This document shows positions 21,421-31,221 of a stretch of 64,000 nucleotides of DNA, in pieces. Each line of letters begins with the position of its first letter. Position 1 is the first letter of the stretch. The DNA comes from Macrothele yani. Taxonomy: Eukaryota; Arthropoda; Arachnida; Araneae; Macrothelidae. The position numbers and the translations under genes are program-made. The notes beneath the pieces are model-generated. The model saw nothing but the letters and a program-made list of their open reading frames with translations. It did no database searches and was not told the DNA's origin. Location: the NCBI GenBank assembly GCA_039090855.1, contig CM077024.1, positions 63,697,594 to 63,761,593 on the forward strand, read 5' to 3'.

Positions 21421-22740
21421 TGTATGTTTAATGGATAAAACATAATGCATTAAGTAGGCTTAGTTTGATTTAAGTATAGTAAAAAACACTTAAATTATAA
21501 ATAACGGGGTAACTGCCCTCCACCCCTTAATGCAAAATGGCTATTTTTCTACAACGTTGTCACATCCACAAACCTTCAACACTCTAAAAAGAAAAAAAAA
21601 GTTGCCTTTTTCCCCACACACATGCACCACTTTTACAGTTGTGGCATTTATCGAGCTCGGCAGCAAAGCTGAAGGTCACAGCCCCAGATATGTGAAACTG
21701 AGAAGAGCAGTGGGGAATGAGGGAGGAATTACGTTATTGATGGCAGAACTGCTGCATTGACCAGTCAGAAAAAATAATAGTAATGATAATAATTAAAAAA
21801 AATCCTAGAGGTCAGTTTTTAAATCAGGATAGATAATTTTTTGGAGCAGTAAAAAAATGTTCCGGTTTCCTTTTAGGAGGTAAGTTTAGTTTTTGACACG
21901 TGAAATATGCATGTCCAGGTGTTAATACGATCTCTGGTTGTGAGGCTAACTCAACAAAAGCTTTTTGTTCCACACCATTTCTCTCTGCTACTGTTAAAAT
22001 TTCACACAGCTTGTTAATGAACAGCATTTGACCTATTAATACAACTTTTGCCTGTTTTCAGACTTTCTTGAAAGCAAGAGCAGCGATTCTTTGAAAGCAG
22101 ATAGAAATTGTTTTGTTTAAACGGAATCGGCAGATATTTAGTCAATATTCTCAACTGTAGTCTAGGAGTGGTATCAATTGTGGGACAATAATAAGTTCAA
22201 GGTAATTTAGAATGCAGTACACACAGGAATTATACACCAATGCAGTTTTGCACTTGTTTCAATGTTTTAACTTTGTGCTCAGTCTTTTACTGCCATGCAG
22301 GACATCTTTCACATAACTCAAATAATTTCTCCTGAGGCTGTGCTTAATAACAACGTACAAGCCCACAACTAAATGCGTTTCATCATCCAAGTGTATGGAA
22401 CAAATTCAAAATCTCACAAAATATAATTTCATTCATACAAATCTCAAGATAGCACACTGGTATCACATGCGATATCTATCGCTCCCTTTTAGTGAACCAT
22501 TTTACAGCTGTGCTTTATTTAAAGTGCGGACCTATGTAGGCTAGAGTTACACAGTGCACAACAGATATACACAACTATTACTCAGGTCTACACATGACAC
22601 TATAAACAGCTTCAAACATCTTTCAAAAACCAATTTTTTTCCAGACATCTAATGAGCTCATTCCTTTAACCAAAAATGTTAAAAATCTGCAAATATTATA
22701 GCTCTGCTGATGATCAAAAATTAACTACACAACTACAAAC
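21421..22740. other. No gene recognised
   Basis: Short ORFs at 21530-21760 (+) and 21824-22027 (-) have no recognisable domain. There is no terminal-repeat structure that I can see. Confidence 0.3.
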
Positions 22741-22862
22741 ATCATTCAGAATTCTTTGAATAAAGCTCATGTTGAGAAATGGCTTCCTAGTTTAATTGAA
22801 TTAATAATCTAAAGCAACTTTTATGGGAATTTTACTAGGAAATTTTCTCATTAATAGCAAAT

Positions 22863-22891
22863 TTTCGGAGAAAACTCTTCTCCTTCTTCAG
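22863..22891 (-). ncRNA. Hammerhead-like motif in Penelope copy 1
   Basis: The minus strand carries CTGAAGA, a stem GGAGAA/TTCTCC and GAAA, the layout of a hammerhead ribozyme core. Such ribozymes are known in Penelope-like elements. One A/C mismatch at the base of stem II and unverified stems I and III make self-cleavage uncertain. Confidence 0.35.
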
Positions 22892-22938
22892 GCTGTCTTG
22901 TTGTTGTCACTTTTTACTTGTCACTATCACGGTTACGG

Positions 22939-24116
22939 TTAACCTTGACGGTTTAGGTTATTTTTCAACAAATCCTGCCAGATGTTAGGCAGGGAAAATC
23001 CTTTGCAGTCATTGATGATGGAATTTTGATTTTTCTCAATCTCTATTCCTTCTTTCAGTTTTCTTTTTTGGAAATTGCTTTGGAAACTGATTACTTTAAG
23101 GGAATTCCAATCCATGCTGTGCCCAGTTTCTCTAACATGCCTATCTAATCCAGTCTTATTGGAGCAATTTTTTATAGCTGCTTTATGCTCAGCTATACGA
23201 GTTTCTAGTCTGCGACCTGTTTCACCTATGTAAGATAGTCCACAACTACAATTTACTTCATAAACTACTCCTTGCATTTTTAAAATATCTTCTTCTCTTT
23301 GAACTATTTTAGGGAAAATTTTTTTAACTTTGTTCTCTAAACTTGGAGCTAGCCTAATATTGTATTTCTTACTAATTCTCTTTAAAGACTCAAATAAACC
23401 TTTGTGATAAGAAATTTTTCTAGTGAATTTTACTTGTTGTTTTTGTGGGTTCTTCGTACCATTAAAATTCAGAAGCTTCTCAATTTCTTCTTTAGGATAG
23501 TTATTCTCTGCAAGTATGACTTTAAGCTCTTCTTTATGGGCTTCTTTTTTATCTGCAGTAGAAACTATTTTATTAATTTTTCTAAAAACTGACTTGCTAC
23601 ATTTTTCTTAATAGAAACTGGATGATAGGAATTGAAATCCAGTAGTCTTTTAGTATTCATTGGTTTTTTATACCAACTAGTGAGGAATTTTTCATCTTTA
23701 TAATAGATAGTAATATCTAAAAAGTTTATTCTTCTTCCTTTTTGAAGTTCAATAGTAAACTTAAGGGAATCATCTAATTCATTGAATGAGTCTAGAATTC
23801 TTTCTGGAACAATTTCTGAGCTATCTATTATAAATAAGATGTCATCCATGTATCTGCTATATAAGCAGAAGTATGTGGGTTGTACTAGTATCTTTTCTTC
23901 TAGTTTTCCCACATAATAGTTAGCTAAGAGTGGGGAGCCCATAGCTAGCCCCGATTTTTGAATGAAAAAGTTTTCCCAAATTGAAAGTAGTTGTTCTGCA
24001 AAGAGAAAGTAAGCATTTCAAAAATTCCTACTAATATGTTTTTTTTCCTTGTTGTGAAAAACCTATTAGGTCTGCCAAGTCTTCCGCTATAAAGTCTATA
24101 AGTTGATCTATATATA
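22939..24116 (-). pseudogene. Penelope-like polymerase, copy 1: reverse transcriptase and GIY-YIG endonuclease
   Basis: Reading leftward: RT motifs LQNNYFQFGK, LAMGSPLLANYY (about 23950), YSRYMDDILFI with the catalytic Asp pair (about 23860) and INFLDITI; a linker; then the GIY-YIG nuclease domain (GVVYEVNCSCGLSYIGETGR, Arg in ETRIAEH, 23277-22939) ending NLNRQG. In full-length elements the RT copies the RNA and the endonuclease nicks the target. The 5' part including early RT motifs is missing. One frameshift lies at a T-run after VASQF (about 23590), shared with copy 2. The linker-to-endonuclease frame is otherwise open, with seven A's at about 23320 where copy 2 has six. Confidence 0.85.
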
Positions 24117-24461
24117 TTTTTCATTCAAAAATCGGGGCTAGCTATGGGCTCCCCACTCTTAGCTAACTATTATGTGGGAAAACTAGAAGAAAAGATACTA
24201 GTACAACCCACATACTTCTGCTTACAGGGATCATAGCATACTTCTGGAAAATTTTAGGTAAGAATTTTAGGAATTTTTAGAAAAATTTTAGGAGTGTATT
24301 TTAATAAAAACTAGATGTATATTTGTATACATCTAGTAAAACAACTTTGTATACATTGTAAAGAGTTTGCTTCACACCCTTCAACCATATATACTGATAG
24401 ACTGCGCATGACATCAAAATTTCTGGCTCCAACATAAAATCACATGACAACAGTCAAAAAG

Positions 24462-24532
24462 ATGGGTTACACCTGCTGTGCTTATGGTTGCTCTGACCGA
24501 TATAGTAAAGAAAGTTCTATGATTTTTCATGG
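24462..24532 (+). CDS. First exon of a THAP-domain protein (partial)
   Basis: ATG at 24462 opens MGYTCCAYGCSDRYSKESS followed by MIFHG and a donor G|GTAAGA. The initiator Met, the C-x-x-x-x-C pair and the F-H just downstream fit the start of a THAP C2CH zinc finger, a DNA-binding domain found in P-element-type transposases and in domesticated genes. I did not find the following exon with the conserved Trp and C-terminal Cys/His. It lies just inside the left end of the transposon and may mark its transposase. Confidence 0.5.
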
Positions 24533-25210
24533 GTAAGAAACGAATTAAATACCTAAGTCAATTAAGTTCAATTACTTAACCAGAAACTTGCAGCTATTGA
24601 TATAAAAATATAGTAACTTAAGAAAAAAAAAAAATGGAATGCATGTTCCAAATTCTTCGCAAATGTTCATCACATTATAAATCACAAAATGTAAACAACA
24701 CAATCATGCATGTATATAGCTCATAAGTAAACTTACCTGGAGAGTTTTCATTATATATGAGGTGCATTCACATAATACACCGAAAACACTGAAGTTCTGC
24801 AGCGTAAATTAGTAATCATAACAGCATTTGTACACGAAATTTGGAGTCTGATGATGACGTGCCCAATGTTTGAGCCATGGCGGCTTTGATGCAGCTATTG
24901 CCAATGCGCAGTCCATTAGTATATATGGTCGAAGTTCACACCCAAATTTTTTGCATAACGTCTAATGTCTAAAGTTTAAGTATGATTTACTTCTAATGTT
25001 CAGTTCTTATCTTTTCACGTGTTATTATCATATTCAAGTATATTTACCACATTCAAGTTTCACTTTGAACATTAATATGCTGTTGAACCAGAAGCAATTC
25101 ACGATTTTCACAGTAAAGTTTTCAGGTTTCACATTAAACTATAATATCCTAAAAAGGTAATTGAAAACCAAGAACTATGTACAATTGTTCACTGAATTAC
25201 TTTTTTCATA

Positions 25211-25556
25211 TTATTGTTTTAACCTTTTCCTGATTAGCCTATCTTTTTCTGCTTCCACCACAACTAATTTACTTTCAGTTTTCTTTATTTCAGCTGAACC
25301 TTGTATGATCAAGTTAGAGGCAACTGCTATTTCAACAGTATTTTGTTTTTCTACAGCTTTTCTCATTCTTTCTGTTCCCTCTTGAATTACTGCTAGGGAG
25401 GTTTCCTTATCTTTTTTAAGCCTATTTATTTCTGCATCCTTTTCTTTTATTTTGTCATCAAACTCAGCTTTTCTTTTTTTCTCTAGCTGCTTTTCCTTAT
25501 TTTCCCTCTCTTTCTTCGAAAATAAAAGCATAACAAACAGCGCGAAAACTAGCTCA
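25211..25556 (-). CDS. Coiled-coil ORF inside the DNA transposon
   Basis: The minus-strand frame is open from about 25556 to a TAA at 25211-25213, with a Met at 25531. A short hydrophobic segment (YELVFALFVMLLF) is followed by a strongly charged heptad-like region (KKERENKEKQLEKKRKAEF; KEKDAEINRLKKDKE; EIKKTESKLVVVEAEKDRL), a likely coiled coil of about 90 residues. I do not recognise the family. It may be the C-terminal exon of a transposon accessory protein or transposase, or an unrelated captured sequence. It is opposite in strand to the THAP exon. Confidence 0.4.
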
Positions 25557-27829
25557 TAAATAGAATATTTGAAACACTCTCAATGTATGCACTCTCAATT
25601 ATTAGGGATGGTAGAGGGGAAGGGAATAGAACTGTCCAAAATTAGCATGTTTTTGTTGCGCTAGGGCGCTTAAGCACGGCTGAATTCCTTCAGATACCCC
25701 CAATGTTCAAATGATTGAAATGTGCTGATGTTCATGGAATGAAATGGTTGATCAGCTATGATGACCGCATAAAAGTTCGGGGTGGGGGTGGGGGGAGGGC
25801 TTTATTTTTTTTATTTTTTTAGTTTATGCAACATTTTACATCACTCCAGTATTTATCTTGTCATCATCAACAATCGCAATGCAACTACCGCTTAAATCTG
25901 CCATATCTCTAAGTGATATAACACACAGTATCCTGTTACAGTGTATTGTAATTGAAAAAAAAAGGATGTGGAAAAAAGAAACTTTCAGAAATTATCATCA
26001 AGTCATGCGTTTCAAAAACCCGTTTTCCTTTATAACGTTTAAAAACATGTTTTTGCTTTTTTACCTGTAGTGTAAATAAAAAAACTATGTTGATTTTTTT
26101 TTTATGGAATCAGACGTCCGTATGTCTCATTGTCTTCATCTGAGTTCACACTTTAGCTACTGTGTACAAGTAGACCTATTTTTTCAGCTCAAAAATATGT
26201 AGTTTTGTATATATTCACAGTATAAGTCATTCCTTATTCCCACAGAACTGAATTCAGCATATGCAAAATGAAGATCATCAAGACCCGCCCAAAACTATGT
26301 TTCTGATTGTCTGCTGTTTATATTCAAGAAATGCAAACATGGATCAATGGTGAATGCAGCAACTATGATTTTTATTTATTACCAAGAAAAAAAAAAAGAG
26401 CCGTGAAAGCTGTAAAGCTGAAACGGATATTTCTCTCGAACCCACCCCCCCATGCACAAAAACATTCCAATTAAGATCAAACAGCAGGAGGATGCGTCCA
26501 CACAACACAACCTTTGGAATTACCTGATGGAGTGGCTTCTTTTCATTTGGCACATCGCCATAAATCACCACCTGCAGCTCACTGAACTGTCAAGTTGCAC
26601 CCTTCCTCCTTCACTTTAACTATAATAGAAACTGTAAAAAAAAAATGCTCCCCAATTTTCGACAAAATTAAATTACCAAATTTACGTCATGATGTTGCAA
26701 TTTACTAAAATACGTTTGTTTATCTGCTGAATATTGCTTAAATCCATTGAAAACTTTTTAATTATAGATGATTTTTTTATTAAAACAGTAACTCAGGCGT
26801 CTGAATAAAAACGTGTTTGTAATTCAAATAGAGTCCATATCATCACAGAAAAAAATTTAAGGATCACTCTGTTTAAATAAACCATGGCATCTAAAAAAAA
26901 TAATTCACTTGCTTTTCCCGTAATTTATAATTACTGTTTCTTTTTTTCAATCCGATTATGCAACGTTTTTTTTTTTTTTTTTTTGCATCTGCTAAAGTTC
27001 CTAACGGAATTTGGCGAAATTTGCACTAGAACTTTATTGTGATGTATCTTAACTACTGTAAAAATTTTACTATGTTATTTTCAAAATTCAGAAAAATGGA
27101 TTTCTGAAAATATTCTCCTAGTCCTTTTGTGCTGTGGAAGTGATAAACAGGTGTTTGCTTTCTTCCCAACCAAGGGCTTCAGATCAGCGCTCCCAGCTGT
27201 CAATCAACCGTTGCTATGGTAACACCCTTTCTGCTGGAGGCTCACTCTGTCCAAAGAGGCACACATACTTGTCCATAATAAAAATTACCAATGCTAACTT
27301 TTAAAGTTTTAAACCGATTCAACTGGAATTTTGGAAGTGAGCTTCTGTAATCCAATTACAGTGAATGTAAAAATTTCAGCCACTTTCGTGAAAAATTCGC
27401 AAAGATAGTTTTCTTATTTTTTATCATAAGTAGTGGAAGTCTCTTGAGGGGAGGGAGGGTGGCATGCACATAAACAAGAAGAAGATGAATGTGTTGTTCA
27501 GGCATACTCCTCACTGGTGGATGCCAGCTGACTTGGTACATACGCGACCCCCTGCAAATGCTAAATGCCTCTTCTTTCCCCTTCTGTTCTCAATTGTCGG
27601 ACGGACATCAAGCTTCCCCTTCGACCTACTAGTAATCATCCAATTTTATTGCACTGGAAGTAGTGCTTTTTTTTTTCTTTTTTTCCCCCCAGCCAAATTA
27701 GGATTTGGTGCACATCGGAAACCGCTGCCGGTGGTTTCTTTGAGAACAGAGAAAAGGAACTTTAAAAAATGAAGGGGTAACAGTAACACGATTTCCTAAA
27801 AGGGCATTTTTTAAGCACTAATTTCAAAT

Positions 27830-27949
27830 TTCAAGGCTTTTCAAGACGGCATTAAAAAAACACCGTTTTTCCAGGATATTCCAGGCCTTGAAAACGTAAT
27901 CATGATTTTCCAGGACTTTCCAGGTTTTCAAGCACGCGTGCGCACCCTG
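27830..27949. mobile_element. hAT-like right terminus (GTGCGCACCCTG)
   Basis: Repeated TTCCAGGA/TTTCCAGG motifs lead into GCACGCGTGCGCACCCTG. It lies inside the 3.9-kb transposon, so it is either an older nested insertion or part of the parent element. No matching left end was found. Confidence 0.4.
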
Positions 27950-29076
27950 CGTAATGGTAAATTTATTGGCGTTAATAACGGTTGTGTTTTTAATAAATAA
28001 GCTTACAAAAATTTTAGGATGAATAGCAAATTTTAGGTATAATTTTAGGAATTTAAGGAGGGTCACAAAATATTAGGAATTTTAGGAGGAATGCGATCCC
28101 TGTGCTTATATAGCAGATACATGGATGACATCTTATTTATAATAGATAGCTCAGAAATTGTTCCAGAAAGAATTCTAGACTCATTCAATGAATTAGATGA
28201 TTCCCTTAAGTTTACTATTGAACTTCAAAAAGGAAGAAGAATAAACTTTTTAGATATTACTATCTATTATAAAGATGAAAAATTCCTCACTAGTTGGTAT
28301 AAAAAACCAATGAATACTAAAAGACTACTGGATTTCAATTCCTATCATCCAGTTTCTATTAAGAAAAATGTAGCAAGTCAGTTTTTAGAAAAATTAATAA
28401 AATAGTTTCTACTGCAGATAAAAAAGAAGCCCATAAAGAAGAGCTTAAAGTCATACTTGCAGAGAATAACTATCCTAAAGAAGAAATTGAGAAGCTTCTG
28501 AATTTTAATGGTACGAAGCACCCACAAAAACAACAAGTAAAATTCACTAGAAAAATTTCTTATCACAAAGGTTTATTTGAGTCTTTAAAGAGAATTAGTA
28601 AGAAATACAATATTAGGCTAGCTCCAAGTTTAGAGAACAAAGTTAAAAAATTTTCCCTAAAATAGTTCAAAGAGAAGAAGATATTTTAAAAATGCAAGGA
28701 GTAGTTTATGAAGTAAATTGTAGTTGTGGACTATCTTACATAGGTGAAACAGGTCGCAGACTAGAAACTCTTATAGCTGAGCATAAAGCAGCTATAAAAA
28801 ATTGCTCCAACAAGACTGGATTAGATAGGCATGTTAGAGAAACTGGGCACAGCATGGATTGGAATTCCCTTAAAGTAATCAGTTTCCAAAGCAATTTCCA
28901 AAAAAGAAAACTGAAAGAAGGAATAGAGATTGAGAAAAATCAAAATTCCATCATCAATGACTGCAAAGGATTTTCCCTGCCTAACATCTGGCAGGATTTG
29001 TTGAAAAATAACCTAAACCGTCAAGGTTAACCGTAACCGTGATAGTGACAAGTAAAAAGTGACAACAACAAGACAG

Positions 29077-29107
29077 CCTGAAGAAGGAGAAGAGTTTTCT
29101 CCGAAAA
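29077..29107 (+). ncRNA. Hammerhead-like motif in Penelope copy 2
   Basis: This is the same motif as in copy 1: CTGAAGA, stem GGAGAA/TTCTCC, GAAA. It lies 45 bp after the endonuclease stop codon, in the 3' untranslated part. Confidence 0.35.
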
Positions 29108-29181
29108 TTTGCTATTAATGAGAAAATTTCCTAGTAAAATTCCCATAAAAGTTGCTTTAGATTATTAAATCATTCAGAATT

Positions 29182-31221
29182 TACTGTCCAAATGAGATTT
29201 ATTGGTTTTAAGATTCACCAACCCCCAGGTCATAAAAAATAATAGTAAATATGCATGCATATGTTCATTCCCACGTGGAATTTCTTTGTTCACGCCATTT
29301 TAGGGCAGAATAAGGATTTTTTAAGGCTGTTGGTGTCCGATGCATGCGATTAGCCGCATTACAGTCAGCTTAGTACATAATTATGTCTAAGGATTTGAAG
29401 TTTACTGTACCTGTATTGTGTGGCAATGGGATTATTTCAAGGGTGTGTTACGAGAGAACACGAGCTTAACTGTGTTTGCTGGTAGCCTCACGTGAGGATT
29501 AACCCAGAAACCTGATTAAGGGAGAGTAGGGATTTTCTGGAGTTTTTAAGATAGAAGGGACACTTTGGAAGTGGAAGCAAGAGAAACAGGACCCCAGTTT
29601 TTTAGAGAGGGAGGTTGGGTCACTAGTTTGGCATCGGTGTACGAAAAGCATGAAGTTTGGGGTCTAGGGTCCATATAGCATGGGCAGAGACAAGTCAATT
29701 AAGCATTCCCATTAACCTGCCATTTGATAAGTACCAAGCCACACAGTTTTAGTGAAATAAACTTTGTTTTTGTTACAAAGGTGCCAGATTCTATATTTTT
29801 TAAAGTAGTGATTATATGAAACGGACCAACAAAAGTATGTGATGACTCTCGTTGGATTGTGGCTATGTCCAGAAAGAGAAAGGAGCGAGGGCTGTTACAG
29901 TGGTTGCTTAATATTAGAAAGATATATTAAAAACACATGCTCTTCGATTGATACCCATAAATGTATGTGAAACCTGTTTGGAAAAACACCAAACACAGAA
30001 GGCCATATCCTGCAGATGGAGCAAACTGTAAAAAATCATTATTTCTCATTAACAGAAATACGTTGCATTAGGAATTCCCACGCACATTTTGTACAGCTTG
30101 CTGATGCGTTTTACAAGAAAAAGCACAACCTGCAGTATATTAATCAAATCCACATACGCAACACTCCAAGCAAAGTTGTCATCTTGTGCACGGAGGAAAA
30201 ATTAGTGAACTAAAACTTATAGGCATAGGCTATTAATTCAAGTCTCTGTATGAATAAAAGTAATCAAACAATGTTAGGATTTTCATGTTTCCAGGAAACC
30301 AGCAATTGTGAAAATGAATGGATTAGCAAAAGACCTTTACTTCATGCATGAAAATTAAACAACATTTTAATTTTCAATAACTTTACTGTGGTTCATTCTC
30401 AAATATGAATATTAAAAAAATACTATCATTTTATTGAATGAGCAGGATTGTTGCAATTTATTGGAATAATCCTGCCATTAAACTACTACAAAATGCCATA
30501 TGAAAAGAACATACGGCATTTGAAAATAATTTCCTTGGAAAAGCATTTATTCTTGTACCAACAATTTCTCCATGTAACCTAGGGCATTTTATCATTTTAC
30601 TTTAGTCTTCCTCTAGAAATCTTGTTATCTCCACTTCAACTAATTAAATGAGATATATAGCAACCTTGCTTTATGTTTAATCTCCCTTTTAGCTGATCAA
30701 CTCTCTTGTTAGTATTGTTCATTACAGTGTCAAATTCTTTTGATAATGTTAAGAAAATGCAACTTTGAGCTCAGTAAGTAGGCAAATGTCACAATTGCCT
30801 TTCTTTCACAAAACCACGTTAATTTTTAAAAGCTTTAATTATTCCGGACGGAATTTAAAGCAATAACAAACGGGTTATTATAGGTTACACTAAATAGATA
30901 GCATTGAAAGTGTACTGCTTGCATATCTTTCTTATTCCACAAAAGTATCCAGCTCAGTTTTATTGTTTGAATTAATTCCACTTTGCTACTGAATCCCTCT
31001 ACTTTCCCCCCAATGTTTCTATGACTCACGTCTCCAGCTTCTAACCCCCTGAAGAGCCTTTATTCAGGGTTTGTACTGATTTTTGGAAGTTCATCTAAGG
31101 AGTCTTCAGAAGTCCGAAACAGATTTTCTGGGAGTTGATGACATCAGATCCTTTTGAAGTTTAATTTCAGTGAAAGAGTGTGGCTTCAGATTTCCTTGTA
31201 GGGTGAAAAATAACTGAAATT
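29182..31221. other. No gene recognised
   Basis: This appears to be unique intronic sequence. An ORF at 30016-30213 (+) has no recognisable domain. I see no terminal repeats. Confidence 0.3.

Larger units (their letters stand above)
24225..28102. mobile_element. 3.9-kb DNA transposon, ends CAGGGATC, 6-bp duplication TGCTTA
   Basis: The inverted ends CAGGGATC/GATCCCTG are bracketed by TGCTTA (24219-24224 and 28103-28108), and removing the element restores continuity of the Penelope reading frame. Both subterminal regions repeat ATTTTAGGA in the same direction. The interior has a THAP-domain exon (+), a coiled-coil ORF (-) and a separate hAT-like right terminus ending at 27949. The end sequence is hAT-like, but the duplication is 6 bp rather than the usual 8. 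No transposase catalytic domain is recognisable. Confidence 0.8.
24117..29030 (+). pseudogene. Penelope-like polymerase, copy 2, split by a DNA transposon
   Basis: The sequence is almost identical to copy 1 and on the opposite strand. It begins within the RT (LAMGSPLL, about 24134) and is interrupted after codon CTTA at 24224 by the 3.9-kb transposon. It resumes at 28103 just before YSRYMDD and runs to the GIY-YIG stop at 29028-29030. Three defects are visible: the T-run frameshift shared with copy 1 (about 28385), loss of one A in the linker (about 28647), and Leu in place of the Arg expected to be catalytic (ETLIAEH, about 28770). Early RT motifs are absent. Confidence 0.85.
22754..29168. 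mobile_element. Head-to-head pair of Penelope-like elements with one 13-bp target duplication
   Basis: Two 5'-truncated copies of one Penelope-like element point away from each other from a junction at about 24117. The pair is bracketed by the perfect direct repeat ATCATTCAGAATT (22741-22753 and 29169-29181). Both outer ends contain GTTGCTTTAGATTATTA; the left copy has about 45 extra bases beyond it. Copy 2 is interrupted by a DNA transposon at 24225-28102. The shared duplication suggests that the inverted dimer was integrated as one unit. Confidence 0.85.

Noticed and set aside
30016..30213. 65-codon ORF on the plus strand
   Set aside because: No domain, no repeat relationship and no splice context; length is expected by chance.
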